A stretch of DNA of 64,000 nt from Sphingobium cloacae (GCF_002355855.1 NZ_AP017657.1:87713-151712); one strand, 5' to 3'. Positions 8,265 through 17,327 are shown, counted from the first letter of the stretch. The notes: a model not told the origin generated them from the sequence alone. Numbers and translations are program-made.

Positions 8265-9560
8265 TCACAAGCCGAACGCCTTCCGCACGAGCGGCGCGAT
8301 CCGCGCCTCTTCCACGTCGTCCGGAGAGACGCACAGAACCGGGGCGATCTGCTGCATGCGGGGGTGGGTCACGGCTTTCGCGGCGAGATAGGTTTCATCG
8401 GTGGATCCCATTGCCTCGACGATGATCTCCCGCGTTTCGCCGGTGCTGCGCGAGCGCGCTTCCAACAGAAAATCCGGGCGGCATGATCCGATTGGCGTGA
8501 GCGTGTCGAACACGGGCTTTTCGAGGAGAAGGTCGAGCCCTGCGCGATCGAAGGACCAGCGCAGCCGCAGCAGGTCACGCAGCACCGCGCGCTCGAACTC
8601 GGAATCGACAGGGATGAAGCGCTTTCCCGAGTAGATCGGCTGGGCATAGCCGCGAAGCGGCGCATAGCCATGCGCTTCGGGATATTGGCCCGCCACGACG
8701 ATCGTCAGATAGGGGCCCTTGATCGTGTTCCCGCGGATCGAGGGGGACTGGACGCGGTTCGCCAGCACGACAGGATCGCTCCCGGCGACATGGATCGTCG
8801 AACCTTCGAACTTCTGCGTGAAGAGCGCGAGGAAGCCCTGGGGCGCATGCCCGGGCGGCCAGACTCGGGAGAGCTCGCGCAAGCGGGCATAGATGCGCTT
8901 GCTGTGGAGCGCCTGTGCATGCGTCCAGAGGGCACGGCCGAGCTCGATGCCCGGTGCGATTTCGACGCGCTGCGCCGCGATGGCCAGCGTCTTGAACTCG
9001 TCGCTGATCGAATGTTCCGGGTTCTCGTCGGAGAGGCAGAGCGTACGATTGAGACCGGAGAGGTTGATAAGACGCCAGAGCAATCGGGCGAGCCTTGGCA
9101 CCGAGGCCTGGCGCGTTCTGTCGTCGCTGCTTTCCTCTTCGGGACGCTGCGCCAGCTTCTCGGGCGCCGGGCGCAGCACCTCGAAATAGCCGGTCGGCGG
9201 ATCGGCCGGGCTCTCCTGCGTTCGCACTTCGCTCAGCCGGTTGGTGGCCTGATCGCGGAAGAACGGGCAGTCCGCCCTGTGTTCGGGACGGTTAACGCTG
9301 GTGAGACGGCGCAGATAGTAGGTTTCTGCTTCCGACAGGAACGCCGGCGTCAGGATCGGGGGCGGAGCGTCGGCCGACAAACAGTCGCAGGCGATCCACC
9401 TCTCGCCGATGCGCGCCTGCTGGACAAGCATGATCCCCGCTTCCTCGTCGGCGCGCGAACCCTGTCCGACATACCAGCGGACGAGAGCCTCTCGGACGGG
9501 CGCGGGAAGCGCAATTCTCCCTGCGCGGGTCCCGTCCGTATTGCGCGGGATCAGCCACAT
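8265..9560 (-). CDS. DUF1173-like protein with Cys/His cluster
   Basis: A 431-residue soluble protein. The N-terminal half has a probable metal site (IACDCLSADAPP, then RPEHRADCPFFRD). The C-terminal half (residues about 250-431) includes IKGPYLTIVVAGQ, then ARLRGY-type and RFIPVDSEFERAVLRDLLRL segments and a nuclease-like strand pattern (CRPDFLLEARSRSTGETREIIVEAMG). These resemble a plasmid-borne family that I tentatively equate with DUF1173. The start at 9560 has GGAGG upstream. It is divergent from the lytic transglycosylase gene. A shorter paralogue lies at 37244-38164. Function unknown. Confidence 0.65.
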   Translation of the reverse strand: MWLIPRNTDGTRAGRIALPAPVREALVRWYVGQGSRADEEAGIMLVQQARIGERWIACDCLSADAPPPILTPAFLSEAETYYLRRLTSVNRPEHRADCPFFRDQATNRLSEVRTQESPADPPTGYFEVLRPAPEKLAQRPEEESSDDRTRQASVPRLARLLWRLINLSGLNRTLCLSDENPEHSISDEFKTLAIAAQRVEIAPGIELGRALWTHAQALHSKRIYARLRELSRVWPPGHAPQGFLALFTQKFEGSTIHVAGSDPVVLANRVQSPSIRGNTIKGPYLTIVVAGQYPEAHGYAPLRGYAQPIYSGKRFIPVDSEFERAVLRDLLRLRWSFDRAGLDLLLEKPVFDTLTPIGSCRPDFLLEARSRSTGETREIIVEAMGSTDETYLAAKAVTHPRMQQIAPVLCVSPDDVEEARIAPLVRKAFGL

Positions 9561-9670
9561 CGGCGCCTCCTGATCTTGATTTTTGAGGCTGACACTGCTC
9601 GGGCACGCGGATTGACAACCCGGCGGCCGCTGATCTTCCCTTGGCCTGTTTCGGTAGCAGGGAGGGTGCA

Positions 9671-10624
9671 ATGAGGGCGTTGGGGATCGGTTTCGGCATT
9701 GTGGCGCTGGTCGTGTCGGGGGGCGCGGCAGCCCAGGGGAAAGAGGCCAAGCCCGCGCGCAGAGTGCAGCTCATCACGATGACCGCGCCCGGGCCGGAGA
9801 GCCGGCCGGATGCAGCCGCCGAACCCCCGAGCGTGCCCAACCCGGTGTCGACCGGTGCCCGTCCGCCGGACTTTCGGGTGCATGACCTCAGCCGCCGGTG
9901 GGTGGAATTCCAGATGGCGAACAGCTTCACGAACAGCGGCGTTGCGCTCGAGCAGGCAGCAAGCGGAAGCGCCGGGAGTGAAGGCTCGGCCGCCTCCGCC
10001 GAATGGTTGCCGCCGGCGCCTGCCATCCCCGTTCCTGCGTGGATGCGCGGCGGCGCGAGCTTCGATTTCGCGGCCAATCGCTTCGAGCCAGGCTGCGGCG
10101 TCCTTCCCTATCGGCCGACAGGATTCTTGAGGGCGGACGCTGAGAGCAGGCGCGCCAGCTATTATCAGCTGATGAGCGGGATCGCGTGCGAATACGGCAT
10201 TCCGGTCGGGTTGTTCGATGCGATGATCATTCGCGAAAGCCGCTATCGCACCGATGCGCTGTCGCCCAAGAACGCCTTCGGCCTGACCCAGCTGATGCCC
10301 GGGACGGCTGCCTCGCTGGGAGTGAACCGCTATAGCGTCGAGGATAATCTGCGCGGCGGAGCGAGATATCTTCGCCAGCAACTCGACAGGTTCGGCCATT
10401 ATCATCTGGCGCTTGCCGCATACAATGCCGGGCCTGGCCGCGTCCGTGGCGGGCTCGTGCCGCGCATCGCCGAGACGCAGGCCTATGTCGACAATGTCCT
10501 CATGAACTGGGCGCGCTTGAGCGGCGTCTACCGGCAAGCAACCGTGCTGCCGCGCCAGACCGCAAGCGTCTTCCCGCCTCGGTCGGTGCCGCCCGCGCGC
10601 GTCGCGAGCGTCTCGCTCTTCTAG
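9671..10624 (+). CDS. Lytic transglycosylase (SLT domain)
   Basis: A 317-residue exported protein. A signal peptide is visible (ALGIGFGIVALVVSGGAAAQG), then a low-complexity linker, then an SLT domain from about residue 155. The catalytic Glu is in IIRESRYR (about residue 189), followed by GLTQLMPGTA and LALAAYNAGPGRV, the standard family motifs. Such enzymes open the peptidoglycan for assembly of the transfer apparatus, as VirB1 or P19 do. The start at 9671 directly follows GGAGGGTGCA. It lies about 1.5 kb before the tra operon, so it probably serves conjugation. Confidence 0.9.
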   Translation: MRALGIGFGIVALVVSGGAAAQGKEAKPARRVQLITMTAPGPESRPDAAAEPPSVPNPVSTGARPPDFRVHDLSRRWVEFQMANSFTNSGVALEQAASGSAGSEGSAASAEWLPPAPAIPVPAWMRGGASFDFAANRFEPGCGVLPYRPTGFLRADAESRRASYYQLMSGIACEYGIPVGLFDAMIIRESRYRTDALSPKNAFGLTQLMPGTAASLGVNRYSVEDNLRGGARYLRQQLDRFGHYHLALAAYNAGPGRVRGGLVPRIAETQAYVDNVLMNWARLSGVYRQATVLPRQTASVFPPRSVPPARVASVSLF

Positions 10625-10664
10625 GAGCGCGGCGGGGAAGGGCCCGGCGCCGAATCCGGTCGGG

Positions 10665-11159
10665 CTAGATCCGGAAGTCATCGCTCTCGGCCAGGCGTGC
10701 ACGGCGGGCCAGCTTGGCGCTCACCTCGTCCAGCAGTTTCCAGACGACGGCTCGCCTGACCGGCACCGCCCATTCCGGGCGGACTTCCGAGCCATCGATG
10801 CCTTCGAGTTCTTCGAGCAGAACGATCAGGCCTTCCGGCATGTCGACGAATGCGTCGCAGATCATTGTGAAGAGCACGTCATGGCGCTCGATCAGGGGCT
10901 GCGGGATCGTCCCGCTTGCCTTGATGCGCACATAGGCCGCGACGATGTCGGTTCCGAGCGCGTGCAGGATGATCTGAAGCTCGTCCACAGTCATGGGCGA
11001 CCGCTTCGTGGGGTCGCTGTGCAGCAGCAGTCCCAGGCGCGTCTTGCTGATGCCGGTGAGGGCGGCGAGCTTGCGTTGCGGGATGTCCTTTCGGTCCATC
11101 ATGCACCGAATGAGCGGTACGAAATCGCGCAGGATCGTTTCGTCATCCGGCTCGAGCAC
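10665..11159 (-). CDS. XRE-like helix-turn-helix regulator
   Basis: A 164-residue cytoplasmic protein. Residues about 22-60 (RKDIPQRKLAALTGISKTRLGLLLHSDPTKRSPMTVDELQIIL) form an XRE/Cro-type helix-turn-helix. The C-terminal part is helical and unfamiliar. The start shown is a GTG at 11159 with a weak ribosome binding site, and an internal ATG (MMDRKD) is possible. It lies between the lytic transglycosylase and the tra operon in the opposite direction, so it may regulate transfer. That is inference from position. Confidence 0.65.
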   Translation of the reverse strand: MLEPDDETILRDFVPLIRCMMDRKDIPQRKLAALTGISKTRLGLLLHSDPTKRSPMTVDELQIILHALGTDIVAAYVRIKASGTIPQPLIERHDVLFTMICDAFVDMPEGLIVLLEELEGIDGSEVRPEWAVPVRRAVVWKLLDEVSAKLARRARLAESDDFRI

Positions 11160-11326
11160 GAACTATGATCCAGCTGTGGCGCGAGACGACATTAGCCCCC
11201 GAACCTCCCCGTTAGGGGACAAGGCAAACACGGTGAATCCCGCTTTGCAAGCGTCGTTGGAGCCAGAGTGAGCGCAATATTCCAGCGCAGATACCGCGAT
11301 ATAGCTCGCGAAGATCGGGCGATTTC

Positions 11327-11776
11327 CTAGTTTAGCCGCGTGCTCGTGCGCCCCGGTTCGCCCCCGTCAAGGCGCTGCTCAAGCGACAACCGGTCCAGTA
11401 TCTGCGAGGTCTTGAGCTCGACGACATAGTCGAACAGCAGCGCCGAAAGCGCGTCGCCGATCGTCAGTGTGGTGTCGAGGCGGCGGCCGAGAGCCTGCCG
11501 CATTTCCTCAAGCGCCTGGGCATTCGCATCAGAGAGCGGAAGCCGGATTTTCACGTCGCCATGGGTCGGAATCGCCGCGAAATGCTCGCGCATCGTGCGC
11601 ACTTCATGCCTGCCCGCGGCACCCGGTTCGGCGAGCCGCGCCGCGACCAGCGATACGAGCGTCTGATGCTCGTTCGTCTCATTGGAGAATAGGCGCAGGC
11701 ACTCGGTGGTCAGCCGAAAGAGATATCCGGAGACATCGAGCACAAAGCCTTCGTGTTCGGCGGCCGTCGTCCCCAC
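11327..11776 (-). CDS. Hypothetical protein upstream of tra operon
   Basis: A 149-residue protein starting at a GTG. The middle segment (DVKIRLPLSDANAQALEEMRQALGRRLDTTLTIGDALSALLFDYV) looks like a ribbon-helix-helix arrangement, with a strand rich in alternating polar residues and two helices, so it may bind DNA. The rest gives no family match. It is divergent from traA, separated by the dyad array at 11871-12004, which makes it a candidate for the protein that binds that array. Confidence 0.5.
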   Translation of the reverse strand: MGTTAAEHEGFVLDVSGYLFRLTTECLRLFSNETNEHQTLVSLVAARLAEPGAAGRHEVRTMREHFAAIPTHGDVKIRLPLSDANAQALEEMRQALGRRLDTTLTIGDALSALLFDYVVELKTSQILDRLSLEQRLDGGEPGRTSTRLN

Positions 11777-11870
11777 GTCGAGATGAATCCTTCTTCCTGA
11801 AAGGCAGCATGGCGCTGACTACTGCGACGGAGCCTGGAGTCTCGATGGTTAATATCTGCTGAGTCGTAGC

Positions 11871-12004
11871 CCCGAGTCTACCGGGACGCCACCAGCGCCG
11901 CAATTTCCGGGGCAAGTTGTCCCGCATTCCGGGCCAGTCTGCCCCGTAATCCGGGGCGCCATGCCCCGAATGAGCGGGCAGGCCGCCCGGCGTTCGGGGG
12001 CAGG
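11871..12004. repeat. Array of GC-rich dyads phased at about 22 bp, upstream of traA
   Basis: At least four successive short dyads of the form CGGGGC-(5-6 nt)-GCCCCG begin at 11908, 11930, 11952 and 11975. The third (11952-11968) is perfect. The first, second and fourth have small deviations. Weaker relatives occur at 11872-11885 and 11995-12004. The spacing of 22-23 bp is close to two helical turns, so all units face one side of the helix. It lies in the 349-bp gap between two divergent transcription units and ends about 120 bp before traA. Probably an operator or architectural array; an oriT role cannot be excluded. Confidence 0.6.
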
Positions 12005-12125
12005 GCCTCGATCGGCGAAAGATTCTTCCCCCGTCACCCCGGCTGCCCGTGACGACCCGGCCGCGGGTTGGTCAGCTTTCCCTGGGCGCGGTTCTCGTCG
12101 CGTCTCCAATTGAAGGGAACCCAAC

Positions 12126-12446
12126 ATGCAGTCAGTCCTGAAAGAGACCGGGCGCGCAGAGTTGGCGATCGTCGTGATCGCCGCCCTCCTGTTCGCCTCC
12201 TTCTGGTTCGCCGGTCCGGCATTCGCCGGCGCCGACACGACCTTCGACACGGCGCTCAACAAGTTCACCGATTTCCTCGAGGGCTCGGGCGGCAAGATCA
12301 TCACGGTGCTTTCGCTCGCGGGCGGCATCGTCGCGCTCGCCTCCGGTCGCTTCTCCATGGGCCAGATCGCCATCCCGGTCGGTGTCGGCGTCGGCGCCGG
12401 CACGGGCATTCCCATCGTCACGTCGACGGTCACCGCGACGATCTGA
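12126..12446 (+). CDS. traA: F-type conjugative pilin TraA
   Basis: A 106-residue pilin precursor. It has a long leader with a hydrophobic segment (AIVVIAALLFASFWFAGPAFA) ending in an AFA cleavage site, giving a mature protein of about 70 residues. The mature part has the expected two hydrophobic helices (IITVLSLAGGIVALASG and IAIPVGVGVGAGTGIPIV) separated by a short loop. AAGGGA precedes the start. It is the first gene of the transfer operon, as traA precedes traL in F. The pilus subunit is processed at the inner membrane and polymerised. Confidence 0.85.
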   Translation: MQSVLKETGRAELAIVVIAALLFASFWFAGPAFAGADTTFDTALNKFTDFLEGSGGKIITVLSLAGGIVALASGRFSMGQIAIPVGVGVGAGTGIPIVTSTVTATI

Positions 12447-12504
12447 TCATTCCTGCGGTCGGGCGAAGTAGCAGCTTTGACCGACCCAAGGAGAGGGTGG
12501 TGCA

Positions 12505-12795
12505 ATGGCGGCGGATAAGTACGTCATCCCGACTCATCTGGATGATCCCGAGCTGATCGGGCTGTGGACCCTGGATGAGTTCCTGGCGATGGTCATCCCC
12601 TTCGTCTGGGGGATTCTGTCTCAGCACATCCTCATCGGCATGTTGCTTTCGGGTGCGGGCTGGTGGGGTCTCAGAAAAGCGAAGGCAGGCCGGGCGACGT
12701 CATGGCTTCTCCATCTGGCCTACTGGTTTCTTCCGGCCGGCTTCACCGGTCTGAGAGCCACGCCACCCTCGTACCTTCGATTGATGGCGGGGTGA
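12505..12795 (+). CDS. traL: Conjugal transfer protein TraL
   Basis: A 96-residue inner-membrane protein matching TraL in length and start pattern (YVIPTHLDDPELIGLWTLDEF), with two membrane segments. TraL is the VirB3 counterpart that helps anchor the pilus assembly machine in the inner membrane. AAGGAGAGG lies upstream of the ATG. It is followed by traE after one base. Confidence 0.9.
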   Translation: MAADKYVIPTHLDDPELIGLWTLDEFLAMVIPFVWGILSQHILIGMLLSGAGWWGLRKAKAGRATSWLLHLAYWFLPAGFTGLRATPPSYLRLMAG

Positions 12796-12796
12796 T

Positions 12797-13363
12797 ATGG
12801 AACTTTCCTACAGCCATTCGCACAGCCAGCGGGTCTTGCGGCAGCGGAATCTGCTCGCGATCGTCGCCGTCGGCCTCTGCGCACTGACGATCCTGCTGCT
12901 TATCTTCACGGTGTCGCGGGACCGCGAAATCGTGCTGCAGCCGATCCTGCGATCGCCGGTCACGGTAAGCTCCGCCGGGGTCAGCCGCGAATATCTCGAG
13001 ATGATCACGCGCGACACGGTGGTGCTCACCCTCAATCGCAGCCCGCAGAACCTCGAATACTGGATGAACGCGGTGCTCGATATCACGGCGCCGGCCTCCC
13101 AGGGCAAGGTCAAGGCGGACCTGCTCAAGATCGTGAACGAACAGCGTGGATCTTCGATTTCGCAGTTCTTCACGATCGAAAAGATGGAGCTCGACACGAA
13201 GGGGCTGCGCTCGGAGGTGACGGGCAGTCTGCATACGATCGTCGGCAATCGGGTCATCTCGAACGAGCGGCGGACCTTTCGGTACGACTGGGAATATTCC
13301 GGCCTGTCCCTGAAGCTGATCGGCTTCGGCATGGTGACGGCCGAGCAGGGGAAGGATCAATGA
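12797..13363 (+). CDS. traE: Conjugal transfer protein TraE
   Basis: A 188-residue protein with an N-terminal membrane anchor (NLLAIVAVGLCALTILLLIFTV) and a periplasmic domain, the VirB8-like layout of TraE. The segment REYLEMITRDTVVLTLNRSPQNLEYWMNAVLDITAP is typical. It scaffolds the channel in the periplasm. It overlaps traK by ATGA, so the two are translationally coupled. Confidence 0.92.
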   Translation: MELSYSHSHSQRVLRQRNLLAIVAVGLCALTILLLIFTVSRDREIVLQPILRSPVTVSSAGVSREYLEMITRDTVVLTLNRSPQNLEYWMNAVLDITAPASQGKVKADLLKIVNEQRGSSISQFFTIEKMELDTKGLRSEVTGSLHTIVGNRVISNERRTFRYDWEYSGLSLKLIGFGMVTAEQGKDQ

Positions 13364-14160
13364 TGTCCGTCTATGTCGTCGGCAGTGCCGCTGCGGGCAC
13401 CGCCTTCCTCTCGCGCGTCAACTGTCATCTGAGCCGTTGCACGGGCGCTGCGCTGATAGGCATTGCCGTTCTGCTGAGCGCGCAGCCCGCCTGGGCCGAT
13501 CAGACCATCATGGCGGCGGACAGCAGCCAGGTCGACTGCCAGGCGTCCGCCAAGGACCTGACGCGTATCAGCCTGGTCGAAGACGAGTTCGCGTCGGTCT
13601 CCAAGATCTCCACCGGCAATCCGACCGATGACTTCTCGGTCGTCAACGAGCCGGTCCGCGGCGACATCTACCTGTCCGTTCCCGACGGATTTGCCCGCCC
13701 GGCGCTCTCCTTCTTCGCCACGAGCAAGCGCGGCTATGTCTACAAGTTCGTCTGCCGGATCGGCGGCGACCAGGCCGCCCAGGTCTTCGTCTCCAATCCG
13801 GCGATCGCAAACGAACGCGCAGCGGAGAACGGTCCGGCCGAGAGGCTCGGGACCCACGATGCCGCGGTCGAGCTGGTGCAGGCGATGTATTCGAATGCGG
13901 TCGCCGACGGCTACGAGATGCGCCAGCGCGCCTTGCGGCCGGTCTATGTTGGCACCCTCAAGGTGCAGATGATCGCGGAATATCGCGGTTCGGAGCTCAG
14001 CGGCAAGGTCCTGCGCATCGAGAACAAGGGTCCGTCAGAGGTCGAGCTGACCGAAGCGATGGTCGCTCCAGCGAGCGCCCTGGCCGTGTCGATCGCCGAG
14101 AGCAAGCTCGCTCCGGGCAAGGTCACCACCGCCTACCTCGTGTCCCAGAACGGAAGGTGA
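13360..14160 (+). CDS. traK: Secretin-like outer-membrane protein TraK
   Basis: A 266-residue exported protein. The signal region is long, with the hydrophobic core GAALIGIAVLLSAQPAWA. The mature part is beta-rich and corresponds to TraK, the VirB9-like periplasmic ring protein that contacts TraV and TraB in the core complex. The ATG at 13360 overlaps the traE stop. A start one codon later is equivalent. traB follows after 4 bp. Confidence 0.88.
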   Translation: MMSVYVVGSAAAGTAFLSRVNCHLSRCTGAALIGIAVLLSAQPAWADQTIMAADSSQVDCQASAKDLTRISLVEDEFASVSKISTGNPTDDFSVVNEPVRGDIYLSVPDGFARPALSFFATSKRGYVYKFVCRIGGDQAAQVFVSNPAIANERAAENGPAERLGTHDAAVELVQAMYSNAVADGYEMRQRALRPVYVGTLKVQMIAEYRGSELSGKVLRIENKGPSEVELTEAMVAPASALAVSIAESKLAPGKVTTAYLVSQNGR

Positions 14161-14164
14161 GGAC

Positions 14165-15490
14165 ATGGCATTATTCGATTTCCTGAATCGCAAGCGTCCC
14201 GCTCTTGATGGGGCTTCGGACGAGGGCGTATCTCCTGTCGCCAGCGATCTCACCGCGAACGAAGCCGTTCGCCGCAAGCAGCGCCTGCTGCTGGCCGGGG
14301 TGGCGGGCGCCGGCCTGATCCTCTCCTCGTTCTGGATCTTCAGCGGCGATGAGAAGGGCGACAAGCTCGCCGACGACGGCACGAGCGAGGTCACCGTTTC
14401 GACCAAGGACCTGGTGAACCGCAATCTCTCGCAGCAGGAGTGGATGGCGCTCTCGGAGAACCGCTTCCAGTCCACCGAAAATCAGTTGAAGTCGATCGAC
14501 GGCCAGAACCGCCGGCTGGAGATGCTGACCGCCCAGGTGGAGGCGCTCAAGGGCCAGAACCAGGCAATGCAGGCCGACGGCCAGCGCGTGCTGTCGGCCT
14601 ATCAAGCCGAGAACGAGCAGCTGCGGCGGCAGATCAATGCGCGCCCGGCCGCCACGCCGCCCGCGCCCGGCCCGGCGGCGCTCTACGGCCCGAACGGACC
14701 GCAGGCTTACCAGCGTCCCGACGGTGCCCCAGGCGCCGCGGCGCGCGGACCGGTGGGCACCGCAAGCGAGGTGAAGCTTGTCAGCTTCAACACGGCGGAG
14801 ACGGGGAACGCCACGCGGGTCGCCAAAGGCAACACCACCTACACGGACAGCGTCAATTATTTGCCGCCGAACAGCTTCGCGAGGGCGAAGGTGATCGTCG
14901 GCGTCGACGCGAGCGCCGGCGTGAACAGCCAGACCGACCCGCTTCCGGTGGTGCTCCGCGTTACGGGGCCCGCGCGTTCGGTCTATCAGAACGGCCGGCT
15001 GCTTACGACCAAGATCGAAGGCTGTCTCATCAACGGCGCGGCGCGCGGCGATCTTTCGAGCGAGAAAGTCTACGTCAAGCTGCAAAAGATGACCTGCCCG
15101 CAGCCGGGCGGCCGCTACGCCGTGTCGGAGGTGAAGGGATTCATTGCCTTCGGCGGCAAGACCGGCGTGCGGGGAAGGGTGGTGTCCCGCGAGGGCTCGC
15201 TCGTCACCCAGGCGTTCCTGGCCGGGCTCGCCGGCGGCTTCGGCCGCGGCTTCTCCGCGAATGCCAACAGCGTGTTCCAGGGAACGAACATCACCACGAA
15301 CGGGCAGCGCGACAAGCTTTCGACGGGCGAAATCCTCGAAGGCGGCTTTGGCGAAGGCGTCGCGCAGTCGGGCGACATGGTGTCGAAATATCTGATCGAG
15401 CGCGCCGAGCAATATCAGCCGGTGATCGAAATGCCGACCGGGATCGATGTCGAAATTGTTTTCTTGGAGGGTGTCTATGTCCGCAATTGA
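14165..15490 (+). CDS. traB: Conjugal transfer protein TraB
   Basis: A 441-residue VirB10-like protein spanning both membranes. It has a short cytoplasmic N-terminus, one membrane helix (LLLAGVAGAGLILSSFWIF, residues about 40-58), a coiled coil (about 105-150, heptads of Leu and Gln), a Pro-rich linker (ATPPAPGPAALYGPNGP), and the C-terminal beta-barrel region with GFIAFGGKTGVRGRVVSREG. This is the TraB architecture. It overlaps the dsbC-like gene by 14 bp. Confidence 0.93.
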   Translation: MALFDFLNRKRPALDGASDEGVSPVASDLTANEAVRRKQRLLLAGVAGAGLILSSFWIFSGDEKGDKLADDGTSEVTVSTKDLVNRNLSQQEWMALSENRFQSTENQLKSIDGQNRRLEMLTAQVEALKGQNQAMQADGQRVLSAYQAENEQLRRQINARPAATPPAPGPAALYGPNGPQAYQRPDGAPGAAARGPVGTASEVKLVSFNTAETGNATRVAKGNTTYTDSVNYLPPNSFARAKVIVGVDASAGVNSQTDPLPVVLRVTGPARSVYQNGRLLTTKIEGCLINGAARGDLSSEKVYVKLQKMTCPQPGGRYAVSEVKGFIAFGGKTGVRGRVVSREGSLVTQAFLAGLAGGFGRGFSANANSVFQGTNITTNGQRDKLSTGEILEGGFGEGVAQSGDMVSKYLIERAEQYQPVIEMPTGIDVEIVFLEGVYVRN

Positions 15491-16349
15491 TCGTGTCCGC
15501 TCGCTCACTCGGCGATCGCGCCTTCTGGTTGCGACCGGCGCGGCCCTGAGCGTCGCGGGCATCGCGCTGGCCGCAGATGTGGGCAGCGCCGAAAGCCAGG
15601 TGCAGGCGCTCCTGAAGGCGCGGTTACCCAAGACTGCCGTGAGTGCGATCGACTGCGGCAAAATTGCGGGCCTGTGCGAGATCACCGCGGGCGAGAACCT
15701 ATTCTATGTCGACACCAGCGCCCGCTATCTGGTGATCGGGCGCGTCTATGACATGCAGACCCGTCAGGACATAACGGCGGCGCGCCTGCTCGAGATGAAC
15801 CCCGACATGCTGGTCGGCTCCTCCGCGCGGGCAAACGCGCTTGCCGCCGGCGGCGAGGAGGAGGCGGGCCAGCAGCTGGCGGCAGCACCTGCACGGCTCG
15901 AGCGGCCGGCAAGTCCCGCCAAGGCGCGAACGCTTTCGCTCTCGAGCCTGCCGAAGGATGGCGCGATCGTCTGGGGGAATCCGGCGGGCCCGACCGTCAC
16001 GGTCTTTTCGGATTTTCGCTGCGGCTATTGCCGGGCGCTGACTGGCGTTCTCAAGGACATGAACGTGCGCGTGGTCGAGCGGCCGATCTCGGTGCTGGGA
16101 AGCCGGGATCTCGCCGACCGGGTTTACTGCGCCAAGAACCGCGAGGCTGCGCTCCATGCCGCCTATGCCGGGCAGCCGATAAAGGGCGAGGCTTCGTGCA
16201 ACACGGCCGGCCTCGATGCGAACGAGGCCTTCGCGCAGCGGAACGGCCTCAATGGCACTCCCGTCATCGTGCGTAGCGATGGCGCGATGATCGAAGGATA
16301 TCGCCCCCGGGCTTTCCTTGAAGCATGGCTTCGGGAGGCGCGGTCATGA
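15477..16349 (+). CDS. dsbC: DsbC-like thiol isomerase of the transfer operon
   Basis: A 290-residue periplasmic disulfide isomerase. It has a signal peptide (LLVATGAALSVAGIALA), an N-terminal dimerisation domain, and a thioredoxin fold with the active site FRCGYC near residues 180-184 and the cis-Pro in GTPVIV. Such enzymes are common in F-type operons and fold the Cys-rich TraU, TraN, TraH and TrbC proteins encoded downstream. The start at 15477 is chosen for GGAGGG upstream. The stop overlaps the traV start (ATGA). Confidence 0.92.
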   Translation: MSAIDRVRSLTRRSRLLVATGAALSVAGIALAADVGSAESQVQALLKARLPKTAVSAIDCGKIAGLCEITAGENLFYVDTSARYLVIGRVYDMQTRQDITAARLLEMNPDMLVGSSARANALAAGGEEEAGQQLAAAPARLERPASPAKARTLSLSSLPKDGAIVWGNPAGPTVTVFSDFRCGYCRALTGVLKDMNVRVVERPISVLGSRDLADRVYCAKNREAALHAAYAGQPIKGEASCNTAGLDANEAFAQRNGLNGTPVIVRSDGAMIEGYRPRAFLEAWLREARS

Positions 16350-17326
16350 GAAACGCTGCGTTGCATAGCCCCTGGCGCCGTCTCGGCGCGCCGCTGCTGC
16401 TTTCGACCGCTCTTGCGCTTGGAGGTTGCGCAGCGCTCGGCGGAAATGTGCGCGGCGACTTTTCCTGCGCTGCTCCTGATGGCGTCTGCGCGCCGAGCGC
16501 AACGATCGATGACCGCGCGCTTGCCATGATTACGGCAGATGCAGCTGAAGGGGTCGCGCTTCCGGCTGACGCTGCCCCGCGTTCCACCAGGGATCGGAGC
16601 CGTCTTGGCTCATCGAGGCGGACCGCCGCCACTGTCCCCGCCGATCCAGCCCGGACGCGCGAGAAGGTGCTCAGGATCGTCTTCCAGCCCTACATCGACG
16701 AGCGCGGCCGCCTGCATGAGAAAAGCGCCATACATGCGGTCGTCGCGAGCGGTGAATGGCAGCAGAGCCTTGCGCAGACCGTCCCATCCAATGCGCGTCT
16801 GGACTACGCGCTAGGGGTCCCGGAGAGTCTGGCCGATGCCGTCGACCGCGTCGACCCGCCGGGTGGGTCGCCTGGTGTTGGGGATCCTGCTGCGCCGGAT
16901 CCCGATGCCGTCGCTGCCGCGCGTGCGAGGAGAGGCGACCCGCTCGAGACAATCAAGGCGGATGTCGCCGCGCGGCTCGCGCAAAAGCAAAAAAGCCCAG
17001 CAGCCGCAGCCCCCGCGGATGGTGTTGCCCACGCACCATCCGTAACCGCCTCGCCGGCGCCCTTGTCCCCCTCTGGGGCGCCGGCGGGCGGCCATGCGAG
17101 GGAGCCGGCGGCTTCTGCGGCGCCGCCGACGACGATCTCTGCGGCGGGCGAAAAGGCCGTCGAACGGGTGAAAAGCGATCCCGCCTATCGGCAGATTGCC
17201 GGGTCCGCTGCGAAGGATGCGCGTGATGCCGCCGCTGATGGCACTCCCGTCGCCTCGAAGCCGAACCTATCTGCGCCGACCGTTCGCGCCGCGGACTTCC
17301 CCGCCTCAGTGCCGGAGGATCATTGA
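16346..17326 (+). CDS. traV: Outer-membrane lipoprotein TraV
   Basis: A 326-residue lipoprotein. The signal sequence ends in a lipobox (LALGGC, about residues 21-26), and two more Cys follow (FSCAAPDGVCAPS), as in TraV. TraV is the VirB7-like anchor of the core complex in the outer membrane. The C-terminal half is Ala- and Pro-rich, low in complexity and longer than in F TraV. The start at 16346 overlaps the dsbC stop. Confidence 0.85.
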   Translation: MRNAALHSPWRRLGAPLLLSTALALGGCAALGGNVRGDFSCAAPDGVCAPSATIDDRALAMITADAAEGVALPADAAPRSTRDRSRLGSSRRTAATVPADPARTREKVLRIVFQPYIDERGRLHEKSAIHAVVASGEWQQSLAQTVPSNARLDYALGVPESLADAVDRVDPPGGSPGVGDPAAPDPDAVAAARARRGDPLETIKADVAARLAQKQKSPAAAAPADGVAHAPSVTASPAPLSPSGAPAGGHAREPAASAAPPTTISAAGEKAVERVKSDPAYRQIAGSAAKDARDAAADGTPVASKPNLSAPTVRAADFPASVPEDH

Positions 17327-17327
17327 G

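Noticed and set aside
14171..15685. Long minus-strand open frame opposite traB and the dsbC-like gene
   Set aside because: Its product is Arg-, His- and Ala-rich with no family features, while the plus-strand proteins are clearly recognisable. It is a high-GC shadow.
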